Assembly: GCA_037384225.1 (NCBI GenBank)
Contig: JARROD010000243.1
Span: forward strand, 1 to 6,493
Direction of reading: 5' to 3'
DNA from: JARROD01 sp037384225
GTDB lineage: Bacteria; Pseudomonadota; Gammaproteobacteria; Pseudomonadales; Cellvibrionaceae
DNA length: 6,493 nucleotides
Below are positions 1 through 5,912 of this stretch, in pieces. Position numbers and translations under genes: made by a program. How positions within the stretch are numbered: the stretch's first letter is position 1; every line of letters starts with the position of its first letter. The notes under the pieces were generated by a model. The model was not told where the DNA came from. It was given only the letters and a program-made list of their open reading frames with translations, and ran no database searches.

Positions 1-1
1 G

Positions 2-94
2 CACCTAAATCTCAAACGCTTTGGGTATAACATCGCCCGCTGCGGCGATTGCTTTATGAATCCGGTATTGAAATATCCGGGGGACAAGCCGTGA
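2..94 (+). CDS. Possible 3' end of a gene cut by the window edge
   Basis: This frame is open from base 2 and stops at TGA 92-94. It gives 30 residues, including the stretch FGYNIARCGDCFMNPVL. The other two forward frames close within the first 30 bases. The CxxC pair (RCGDC) could suggest a metal or redox site, but I recognise no family from this tail. A run of 30 open codons occurs by chance fairly often, so this may be noise or a decayed remnant. A small GC-rich hairpin follows the stop at once, which weakly favours a true gene end. Confidence 0.3.
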   Translation, partial: HLNLKRFGYNIARCGDCFMNPVLKYPGDKP

Positions 95-95
95 G

Positions 96-117
96 AGCAC
101 TGCCCCCAGGGGGTGCT
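96..117 (+). terminator. Weak GC-rich hairpin after the possible partial gene
   Basis: AGCAC (96-100) can pair with GTGCT (113-117), and CCC (103-105) with GGG (110-112), leaving TG as a bulge and a short loop. It begins two bases after the TGA at 92-94. There is no T-run after it, so it would be a poor intrinsic terminator, and it could be chance. Confidence 0.2.
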
Positions 118-212
118 GCTTATCGGTTGGAAAAGTACATGGTAACTTCAAAGCCAATGCGAAGATCAGTATAGGCGGGTTTAGTCCATAACATAGTCGA
201 GCCTCTCGAATT

Positions 213-228
213 TTTAAAGATTTAAAGA
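213..228. repeat. Tandem duplication of an 8-mer
   Basis: TTTAAAGA occurs twice head to tail (213-220 and 221-228). It lies in AT-rich non-coding DNA and is probably a replication-slippage product. I see no promoter function. Confidence 0.6.
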
Positions 229-267
229 CACTTGCTATTTTAACTGCGCTATTTTTACTGCAACTTC

Positions 268-303
268 TTTTTGATGCTCATTATTTTTTGATGCTCATTA
301 TTT
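268..303. repeat. Tandem duplication of a 17-mer
   Basis: The unit TTTTTGATGCTCATTAT occupies 268-284 and is repeated exactly at 285-301, with two further matching T's at 302-303. The match is perfect, so the duplication is recent or conserved. It lies about 550 bp upstream of the PEP-CTERM promoter, with no evident link to it. Confidence 0.8.
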
Positions 304-603
304 CTTATCTGGTACTAATACTTCTTCTCTTTGATTTCTTAGCTTTTATCGTATTCTTAATTTCCAGACACCTGACAATTCTACGAGTTTCGAGATTAAC
401 ATATATCTTTAGGTATCGCTATCCACAGCAACGACACTGCCATTACCTAATCCTGGTTACAAATATACCGTAACGAGTGATAGCCCTGCGAGACACGCTG
501 CGAGTACATCCTATAAACCCTGCGTCGAATAATATGACACCCCTCCCCTCCGGCAGACGGCGATCAATCGCAACAAAAAAATGGATCACCGAACGGCTTT
601 CAA

Positions 604-637
604 ATTGTGACCCGGATTTCAAGTTATTGTGAACCGG
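604..637 (+). promoter_or_regulatory. Paired direct repeats, candidate activator binding sites
   Basis: ATTGTGACCCGG (604-615) and ATTGTGAACCGG (626-637) differ at one of 12 positions and start 22 bp apart, about two helical turns, so a bound dimer pair would sit on one face of the DNA. They lie roughly 215-250 bp upstream of the sigma-54 -24/-12 element. That distance is usual for enhancer sites of bacterial enhancer-binding proteins. Assignment to a PrsR-type regulator is inference, since I know no consensus to compare with. Confidence 0.45.
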
Positions 638-850
638 CTCGCAGCTGCGTTTACAGGGCCAAAGCTCAATTTAAAAAGTCTGTAAATGGCTTTTTGCCAC
701 CATCTTTAGTTCTTTTTCGCCCACTTTAAATCCTATAACGCAGGGTAAAAAGCACCATTTATCTGGTGTCGGCATATTTTACACGCCGGCAAAAAACAAA
801 AAACAACAGACAAACGTAAATATCTTAATAAAATCAATATGTTACAAATC
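638..850. promoter_or_regulatory. Leader between candidate activator sites and the sigma-54 promoter
   Basis: This spacer is AT-rich, mainly after 770, as expected for a looping region between enhancer and promoter. A TTACAG...CTGTAA inverted pair (651-656 and 680-685) is too short and too widely spaced to interpret. An AT-rich stretch upstream of base 851 could bind IHF, but I cannot place a convincing consensus match. No gene was found. Confidence 0.35.
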
Positions 851-866
851 TGGCACCAAACATGCT
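851..866 (+). promoter_or_regulatory. Sigma-54 (RpoN) promoter of the PEP-CTERM gene
   Basis: TGGCAC (851-856), five bases, then ATGCT (862-866) matches the -24/-12 consensus TGGCAC-N5-TTGCW at all but one position. The invariant GG and GC are separated by the required 10 bases. Transcription would start near 877-878, leaving a leader of about 65 bases before the ATG at 943. PEP-CTERM genes are known in other proteobacteria to be controlled by the PrsK/PrsR two-component system with RpoN, which raises confidence. Confidence 0.75.
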
Positions 867-942
867 TGAGGCAGCACTGCAACATTTTAGAATTAATAAT
901 ATTCCTCAAATAAACCTTTGTTATTTATGGGAGCAGACGATA

Positions 943-1548
943 ATGAAGTTACTCGGAAAAGCTAGTATCAGCGCACTTTTTCTGACTATTGGGTTAAACG
1001 CCAGTGCTACAGTGCTGACTTTTGATGACATCTCGACAAACAGCATAGGCACAATTGCAGATGGTTATGGGGGCTTGGACTGGGGCGGTTTTGGTTATCT
1101 GGATTCCGGCTCATCTTCCAGCTATCAAAATTCCGGCTACGAAAACGGTACCGTATCCGGAGACTATGTAGCTTACAATAAAAACGGCAATGTCGGTACC
1201 GTAAGCAACAGCACCTTTGACTTCAACGGTACCTACCTCGCCGGCGCCTGGCGCGACGGCCTGAATATCGAGGTAAGCGGTTATAACGACGGGTCACTGC
1301 TGTATCAGACCACTGTTGTCGTCAACCACGATGCCGCCACCTGGTTCGACTTCAACTTTTTCGGTATCGACCAGCTTACATTCAACTCCTTCGGCGGTGT
1401 CGAAGTTGCCAGCCTCGGAGGCTCGGGCTCCCACTTCGCTATGGATAATTTTACCATCGACCAAGAGGTTCCGGAACCGGCCACACTGGGTTTACTGGGA
1501 CTGGCCCTCTGTGGGCTGGGTGTGAGCAGCAGGCGCAGACGCACTTAA
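943..1548 (+). CDS. PEP-CTERM sorting domain surface protein
   Basis: A secreted 201-residue protein anchored for exosortase processing. Residues 1-22 form a Sec signal peptide with likely cleavage after ASA, giving a mature start TVLTFDDI. The middle (about 25-174) is Gly/Ser/Asn-rich and predicted to be beta-rich, ending in a typical HFAMDNFTI strand. The C-terminus carries the full tripartite sorting signal: VPEP (176-179), a hydrophobic helix (about 181-195) and the basic tail RRRR (197-200). The frame is also open from an ATG at 862, but that codon lies inside the -12 promoter element. The ATG at 943 has GGGAG nine bases upstream and begins the signal peptide, so I chose it. The gene appears monocistronic, with a sigma-54 promoter and its own terminator. 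The binding partner or ligand of the mature domain is unknown. No exosortase lies in this window. Confidence 0.93.
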   Translation: MKLLGKASISALFLTIGLNASATVLTFDDISTNSIGTIADGYGGLDWGGFGYLDSGSSSSYQNSGYENGTVSGDYVAYNKNGNVGTVSNSTFDFNGTYLAGAWRDGLNIEVSGYNDGSLLYQTTVVVNHDAATWFDFNFFGIDQLTFNSFGGVEVASLGGSGSHFAMDNFTIDQEVPEPATLGLLGLALCGLGVSSRRRRT

Positions 1549-1564
1549 CATCAGCCTGCATCCT

Positions 1565-1599
1565 CATAAATAAGCCCGCAGGTAGCGGGCTTATTTATG
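1565..1599. terminator. Strong hairpin terminator between convergent genes
   Basis: CATAAATAAGCCCGC (1565-1579) and its exact complement (1585-1599) form a perfect 15-bp stem with the five-base loop AGGTA. The AT-rich outer stem supplies U-rich RNA on either strand (TTATTTAT after the GC core on the plus strand), so it can end transcription both from the PEP-CTERM gene, 16 bases upstream, and from the lyase gene arriving on the minus strand. Confidence 0.88.
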
Positions 1600-1621
1600 C
1601 CCATTCGCATTCAACGCCGTC

Positions 1622-1716
1622 CGTAACTTCTCAATAACACGCGGTCTTTGTGCCTTCGACCTGGCGGCCATCCGGGGTTCACTGCCGAAATCGGTATTAT
1701 TGACTGCTGGTCGAGC
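1622..1716 (+). repeat. Palindromic repeat, copy A (degenerate)
   Basis: Bases 1622-1674 match the reverse complement of 3384-3436 at 46 of 53 positions without gaps, including a perfect 17-mer (1622-1638) and a perfect 13-mer (TTTGTGCCTTCGA, 1647-1659). Beyond 1674 the match needs gaps but TGCCGA, CGG, TTATTGA and CGAG recur in order, so this is probably a full-length copy whose far arm has decayed. That arm overlaps the last codons and stop of the lyase gene. The two copies lie in opposite orientation relative to the plus strand by their asymmetric core. Confidence 0.75.
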
Positions 1717-3277
1717 GGTATTCAACCGCGCCTATATCCGGCGCGTCGCCGTTCCAGTGGCGGCAATCGGCGTTGCCGGGCATGGGGTTTTTCGCGGCGT
1801 CGTCGGCGCGTTCACAATGGAAGCCGGCTATCAGTGTACCGGCGTCGATCAGCGGACTGCCCTTGGCCGGTGCCAGGGCTCGCAGGAACTGGGCGCGAAT
1901 CGCTTCCCGCTTTTCCGCCACGGTTGCCGATTCAACACTCGAGATATCCACCGCAGCGGCGTTGAATTCAGGGTTAACGAGTTTTGGGTCACCCTGTTTA
2001 TTATCCCAGTGATTGGTCTGTTGTTTAAAGCCTGTGCCTTCGCGCAACCCGCCTGGGCTGTAAGCGCCCAGACTATTGACTAACCGGGTCTTGCCGGGCT
2101 CGGGGTGGAAGGCTCTTACACTCATCGCCGTACCCTGGTTTTGCACCGAGGTATTGTGGTAAAACAGGCCGGCGTCGTCGACCTGGACTTCAAAGCCAAA
2201 TGAAGGCTGGCTCATGGCAATATTGCCCACAAAATTCAAACCACCCTGTACGCGGCTAAACACTTTAAAGCCCTTGTTGCCTTTGGGTCCATTATTGAAA
2301 GAGATATTATCGATCAGCCAGGAACCCTGGGCGAAAGACACATCAAAACCGTCGTCGGCGTTATTCCAGGCAATGTTGCCGAGAAATGTGTTGTTGGGAC
2401 AGAGGTTTTTCAGACTGTAGAATTTCCGATCATCATGGCAGGTTTTGAACGACCCCATGCCATCGGAGTTGCCGCCGCCATAGGCGTCACCGGCCGCTTT
2501 TGGCGATATGCTACCGTCGGGCATGTGGCCGTTGTCATGGGCAAGGGAATATTCAACCCGGTTGCCGCGGATAATTTGCGGCGGGTTACTGACCGACGCC
2601 AGACCGATACCAGAGCCATGGCGGGAGCGGTAACTCTCCACATTGCTTATCACATTGCCTTCGACACTGGCATCTTCCGCCCGCACGACGATATTAGTGC
2701 TCCAGCAATTGTGAACGATGAGGTTTTCATAAACACCATAGTTACCGTTTATCACCAGCCCCAACCGGGAAGAGCGGCTAAGTTCCAGGTTGTGTATATG
2801 GATATAGTCTCCGGTGACATCGATCAGCCTCTCGTCTTTGCGTTTCGGATTATAGGTATCATCGGCAAATCCAAACCCTACGAGGTGCACGGATTCCCCT
2901 TCGAAAGGTTCAATGGTAATAGGTGCGCCCGCCTCGCCGTTAACAGCGACCTTCAGAAAAAAAGTGGATTTGGAAGTAATCTGGTGCCGGTAAACACCAC
3001 CTCTCAGTTTGATACTGTCTCCGGGTCGGGCGTCGTCTATGGCCCGCTGAATCACAGTTTCAACATGGGTAACCCCCGATGTGTCGTACTCCTCGCCGGG
3101 GCCGACGCAGCGGTTGGATTTTTCGGCACAGATTCCGCCATTAGCCATGGCTCCCACCTTTGTTTCCCCCGCGGCATCGACTACACCGCAGGCAACCAGG
3201 TTCAATGAGCCGGCAACAAAAGCGATTGCGTGCGCCGATCTTAAGGTTATTATTTTTCTCATTTTTTGTAACAACAT
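1697..3277 (-). CDS. Surface lipoprotein, parallel beta-helix, PL9-like polysaccharide lyase
   Basis: A 526-residue right-handed parallel beta-helix protein resembling family 9 polysaccharide lyases, which cleave acidic polysaccharides such as pectate by beta-elimination. The N-terminal signal ends in the lipobox LVAC (Cys30). Gly at +2 predicts outer-membrane placement. Family hallmarks include LRGGVY (91-96), NSDGMG (270-275, Asp272) and NADDGFD (306-312; Asp308, Asp309, Asp312), which matches the primary calcium site of Erwinia Pel9A, followed by GFK (336-338), whose Lys338 probably corresponds to the catalytic base. Repeated NN-type turns fit beta-helix coils. The C-terminal PLIDAG and PDIGAVEY motifs are usual ends for such proteins. 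The ATG at 3277 is preceded by AAGGG with a 7-base spacer, whereas the in-frame ATG at 3262 has no such site. The substrate is not proven; other uronate polymers are possible. The stop and last codons lie in repeat copy A. Confidence 0.8.
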   Translation of the reverse strand: MLLQKMRKIITLRSAHAIAFVAGSLNLVACGVVDAAGETKVGAMANGGICAEKSNRCVGPGEEYDTSGVTHVETVIQRAIDDARPGDSIKLRGGVYRHQITSKSTFFLKVAVNGEAGAPITIEPFEGESVHLVGFGFADDTYNPKRKDERLIDVTGDYIHIHNLELSRSSRLGLVINGNYGVYENLIVHNCWSTNIVVRAEDASVEGNVISNVESYRSRHGSGIGLASVSNPPQIIRGNRVEYSLAHDNGHMPDGSISPKAAGDAYGGGNSDGMGSFKTCHDDRKFYSLKNLCPNNTFLGNIAWNNADDGFDVSFAQGSWLIDNISFNNGPKGNKGFKVFSRVQGGLNFVGNIAMSQPSFGFEVQVDDAGLFYHNTSVQNQGTAMSVRAFHPEPGKTRLVNSLGAYSPGGLREGTGFKQQTNHWDNKQGDPKLVNPEFNAAAVDISSVESATVAEKREAIRAQFLRALAPAKGSPLIDAGTLIAGFHCERADDAAKNPMPGNADCRHWNGDAPDIGAVEYRSTSSQ

Positions 3278-3342
3278 TCAGCATCCCTTTTTAAAATTAT
3301 TTATACCTGCTCAAATCGCACGCGGCCGCGAAAACAATAAAC

Positions 3343-3438
3343 CTCGTAACTTCTCAATAACCCGGGGTCGGCACACTATCAGACGGACGTCCGCCGGATC
3401 GAAGGCACAAATACCCCGGGTTATTGAGAAGTTACGAG
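3343..3438. repeat. Palindromic repeat, copy B, with perfect 26-bp arms
   Basis: Bases 3343-3368 are the exact reverse complement of 3413-3438. The 44-base centre contains a further palindrome, CGGACGTCCG (3384-3393), close to the midpoint, so a single strand could fold into an extended hairpin. The centre is asymmetric and carries the 13-mer shared with copy A (3399-3411 here). There is no coding capacity and no obvious target-site duplication. It starts 65 bp upstream of the lyase start codon. It could be a REP- or MITE-like element, a transcription terminator, or a folded recombination site. Confidence 0.9.
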
Positions 3439-3528
3439 ATATTGATGTAAGTGTCGATTCTAGTTAACTTCCCGGCAACAACCAATAGCCCGGTTACAGT
3501 GTTTAGCAGTCATGCGCATTCCCCCTAG

Positions 3529-3602
3529 GCAACCGGTCACAGTGGCCGTCCCTTTGCACCACTGCGGTGTTTGCACGGCGGACGCCACTGCAGCCGGGTT
3601 GC
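3529..3602. repeat. Imperfect palindrome after the glutamate-synthase-like gene
   Basis: GCAACC (3529-3534) pairs with GGTTGC (3597-3602), and the arms continue inward to GTCC (3548-3551) with GGAC (3580-3583). I count 21 Watson-Crick pairs, one G-T wobble, one two-base internal mismatch and two single-base bulges. Inside lies a second small stem, CACC (3557-3560) with GGTG (3566-3569). It begins 11 bases after the stop codon of the minus-strand gene, so it could terminate that transcript, although no T-run follows. It has no similarity to copies A and B. Confidence 0.6.
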
Positions 3603-3613
3603 TGCATATTCGT

Positions 3614-5215
3614 TCAAGTCCCGTGTTCAACCGGGTTAAAGGTTTGCGGCGAAGCTTCCACTATATAGTGTCGGTAAGCTTGCGGATAAGGCTCCTGTAA
3701 AAAAGAGCCTGACGTCTGATAGGGAAAAATCCGGTCCAGTCTTTCAATACGCTGCTGGTCAATGCGGCGAAACAGATGGGCACGGGTCATTTCCGACGGA
3801 CTCATCACACCTGCGGATGAACAGATATCGACCGCGGCCCGGACCGTTTCAGCGTGAAAGCGGGCCACACGCCCGGCCTTATCTTCCACCTGCAGCCCCC
3901 CCACCAATTGGGGATCCTGTGTCGCCACCCCGGTGGGGCAACGGTTGGTGTTACACACCAGCGACTGTACACATCCCAGTGCCAGCATCATCCCCCGGGC
4001 ACTGTTGCATAAATCGGCGCCAAGCGATAAACAGCGCACCAGGTGAAAAGCGGTAAACACCTTCCCCGAAGCAATAACCTTGATATCGTCTTTGAGGTCG
4101 TAGCCGGCGAGACAGTCGGCGACAAACACAATCGCATCGCGCAACGGCATCCCGACCGAATTACTGTATTCCAAAGGCGCCGCGCCGGTACCGCCTTCAC
4201 CGCCGTCGACAGTGATAAAATCCGGTTTGATATTGGTCTCGATCATGGCTTTGCATAGCGCGATAAATTCACTTTGACGGCCGATACAAAGCTTAAAACC
4301 AATCGGCTTACCGCCGCTGAGCTCGCGCAGCATTTTGACAAACCGCAGCAATTCCACAGGCGTGGAAAAGGCACTGTGAGCCGAAGGTGAAACAACGTCC
4401 GTATGTGCTTCGACCAAGCGGATACGGGCGATTTCCAGTGAATTCTTCCCGGCCGGAAGGATACCGCCATGGCCGGGTTTTGCCCCCTGGGAAATTTTAA
4501 TCTCTATCATTTTCACATTGCTTAAGGCGGCTTTTTCGCCAAACGCCTGTTCACTGAAACGCCCCTGCCGATCGCGGCAACCAAAATAGCCTGTGCCTAT
4601 CTGCCAGATAAGATCACCCCCGTACTCCAGGTGGTAATCCGACACACCGCCTTCCCCCGTGTTATGGGCAAAACCGCCTGATTTTGCGCCCTTATTAAGC
4701 GCCAGCACGGCGTTTTTACTCAAGGCGCCGAAGCTCATGGCGGAAATATTCAACAAACTGGTACTATAAGGTTGCAGACAATCCGGGCCGCCGATAAGCA
4801 CCCGCGGTTTTGCATCGATTTCCTCCAGGTTCAAGGCACCGATCGAGTGACCTACCCACTCGTAGCCCGAATCGTAGACGCGGACCTTAGTCCCGTAAGG
4901 ATTGGTGTCCAGATCGCCTTTGGCCCGCTGATAGACAATAGAGCGAAACATGCGACTGATGGGGCGGCCATTGACGTCTGACTCGATAAAATACTGCTGT
5001 ACGAAGGGGCGGACCGCCTCCATCAGCCAGCGCAGGCGACCGATAAAAGGAAAATTGCGATGCAGGGTATGCTTTTTCTGCCAGACATCGTAGATGCCGA
5101 TGGCGAGTACAATAGCCAGTGGTAGCCACAGCCACAACAAACCCGGCCAAATAAACCCCAATAATGCAGTGGCAATACCAACGCCGGCCGCAATTCGAAA
5201 AAATCGTCTTCTCAT
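3614..5215 (-). CDS. Membrane-anchored FMN-binding glutamate synthase family protein
   Basis: This is the FMN/Fe-S synthase domain of glutamate synthase as a stand-alone protein of 533 residues, without the glutaminase domain of GltB. Residues 8-41 hold one or two membrane helices (GLLWLWLPLAIVLAIGIYDVW). The barrel follows with MSFGALSKNA (160-169), HNTGEGG (184-190), GAKPGHGGILP (244-254), VDGGEGGTGAAP (336-347) and IASGKV. A cysteine cluster at Cys415, Cys421 and Cys426 has the C-x5-C-x4-C spacing that binds the 3Fe-4S centre in glutamate synthase, followed by PTGVATQDP. The length is usual for this family. The frame also begins with GTG at 5221, but GTAGGG lies five bases before the ATG at 5215, so I chose that start. 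Without a glutaminase domain it may use free ammonia, a partner protein or another substrate; its role is not established. It reads divergently from the 5467 gene. Confidence 0.9.
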   Translation of the reverse strand: MRRRFFRIAAGVGIATALLGFIWPGLLWLWLPLAIVLAIGIYDVWQKKHTLHRNFPFIGRLRWLMEAVRPFVQQYFIESDVNGRPISRMFRSIVYQRAKGDLDTNPYGTKVRVYDSGYEWVGHSIGALNLEEIDAKPRVLIGGPDCLQPYSTSLLNISAMSFGALSKNAVLALNKGAKSGGFAHNTGEGGVSDYHLEYGGDLIWQIGTGYFGCRDRQGRFSEQAFGEKAALSNVKMIEIKISQGAKPGHGGILPAGKNSLEIARIRLVEAHTDVVSPSAHSAFSTPVELLRFVKMLRELSGGKPIGFKLCIGRQSEFIALCKAMIETNIKPDFITVDGGEGGTGAAPLEYSNSVGMPLRDAIVFVADCLAGYDLKDDIKVIASGKVFTAFHLVRCLSLGADLCNSARGMMLALGCVQSLVCNTNRCPTGVATQDPQLVGGLQVEDKAGRVARFHAETVRAAVDICSSAGVMSPSEMTRAHLFRRIDQQRIERLDRIFPYQTSGSFLQEPYPQAYRHYIVEASPQTFNPVEHGT

Positions 5216-5466
5216 ATGCACCCTACAAAAACGGCCTCAGGAAAAATATCATCCTGTTTTGGCTGGCAAAATTCAAGCTTGGCACGCAATAGGCCAAGGC
5301 GTTTGAAATTTAGAGTAATCCAGATTTTTAATAACAGGGATCGGCTATAAATAATGGCGAAAATGGAAAAAGTCCAATATTCGGGTAAACTAACCACAGC
5401 TTGGTCACAGGGTAACGCCTACCCTGAGAAGAAAAATTGAACAAATGGGAACATGAGGAGCAGGAA
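5216..5466. promoter_or_regulatory. Divergent promoter region
   Basis: This gap of 251 bases must drive the minus-strand glutamate-synthase-like gene and the plus-strand small membrane protein gene. On the plus strand, TTGAAA (5303-5308) and TTTAAT (5327-5332) are spaced 18 bases apart as a modest sigma-70 candidate, and TATAAA (5346-5351) is another -10-like hexamer without a good -35. On the minus strand I found only poor matches. Confidence 0.35.
5408..5426. promoter_or_regulatory. Short perfect inverted repeat upstream of the small membrane protein
   Basis: CAGGGTA (5408-5414) and TACCCTG (5420-5426) are exact complements around the five bases ACGCC. The site ends 40 bp before the ATG at 5467. 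It could be a repressor operator or a leader hairpin. Purines and A's follow it rather than T's, so it is not a plus-strand intrinsic terminator. Confidence 0.35.
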
Positions 5467-5826
5467 ATGATTACCTATCTCTACTGGGGAGCGGTTTTCG
5501 GCATTGCCGCCGTGATACTGTTTTTTGTCGGTGCCAAACAAAGCAGCTGGAAACCCGCGGGGATCGCCGCCGCAATCGTACTTCTAATCGGCTGGATGGC
5601 CTACTTTTTCCACTTTGAACAAGTATTCGTCAAACACTGGGGTGGCGTCATGAGCATTTCCGTACCGAAGGGGCAACACCACATGGCCGCCACCTGGAAA
5701 GAGGACCATCTGTGGATCGAAAACTTCGACCCCAAAAGCAACACCTGCTACTTTACGGAATACTCAAAGGGCAACGTTCTGGAAGGCAAAGTGGTTATCA
5801 AAAATTGTAACCCGCTGATGCCCTAG
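5467..5826 (+). CDS. Small inner-membrane protein of unknown function, two helices
   Basis: A 119-residue protein I do not recognise. Two hydrophobic segments (about residues 3-22 and 30-48) are separated by KQSSWK. By the positive-inside rule that loop should be cytoplasmic, leaving both ends outside. After them comes a soluble domain of about 70 residues rich in His, Trp, Lys and aromatic residues, with two cysteines in the last third (CYFTEYSKGN and NCNPLMP) that could pair in the periplasm. The frame runs back to a TTG at 5437, but GAGGAG (5455-5460) sits six bases before the ATG at 5467, which I therefore chose. It is followed after 86 bases by another plus-strand gene and may share its transcript. 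The coding region looks normal and intact. Confidence 0.8.
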   Translation: MITYLYWGAVFGIAAVILFFVGAKQSSWKPAGIAAAIVLLIGWMAYFFHFEQVFVKHWGGVMSISVPKGQHHMAATWKEDHLWIENFDPKSNTCYFTEYSKGNVLEGKVVIKNCNPLMP

Positions 5827-5912
5827 ACGCTACTCACAGGGCTAGGGGCGTGCACGTAATAGCTTCCGGCGCCTTAGGGTCGTGCCCGTTCCTTAACTGG
5901 AGCAATCTCCCG

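Larger units (their letters stand above)
118..603. other. Intergenic stretch with no supported gene
   Basis: I see no convincing gene here. The stretch from about 200 to 470 is AT-rich. A frame from 291 to 473 is open for about 60 codons and reads as hydrophobic residues, but it starts inside a tandem duplication, has no ribosome binding site and resembles no family. Bases 480-600 are more GC-balanced and show no clear motif. No tRNA or riboswitch fold could be recognised by eye. Confidence 0.5.

Noticed and set aside
288..473. Open frame of about 60 codons giving a hydrophobic peptide
   Set aside because: It starts with TTG/ATG inside a tandem duplication, has no ribosome binding site, and its hydrophobicity follows from AT-rich sequence; the second half does not look like protein.
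862..942. 27-residue N-terminal extension of the PEP-CTERM protein
   Set aside because: The ATG at 862 lies within the sigma-54 -12 element and upstream of the expected transcription start; the signal peptide and ribosome site fit 943.
2435..3208. Long plus-strand open frame opposite the lyase gene (257 codons)
   Set aside because: It is antisense to a gene with clear family motifs, lacks a ribosome site and resembles no protein.
3321..3330. CGCGGCCGCG palindrome upstream of the lyase gene
   Set aside because: A 10-bp GC palindrome is easily found by chance and has no paired partner or known operator match here.
3343..3438. Repeat copies as integron attC sites
   Set aside because: Arms are perfect rather than bulged, the RYYYAAC and GTTRRRY core boxes are absent, and no integrase is in the window.
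3603..3645. tRNA T-arm-like sequence (GTTCAAGTC)
   Set aside because: The flanking bases cannot form the five-pair T stem and no other tRNA arms are present; it overlaps the end of the glutamate-synthase-like gene.
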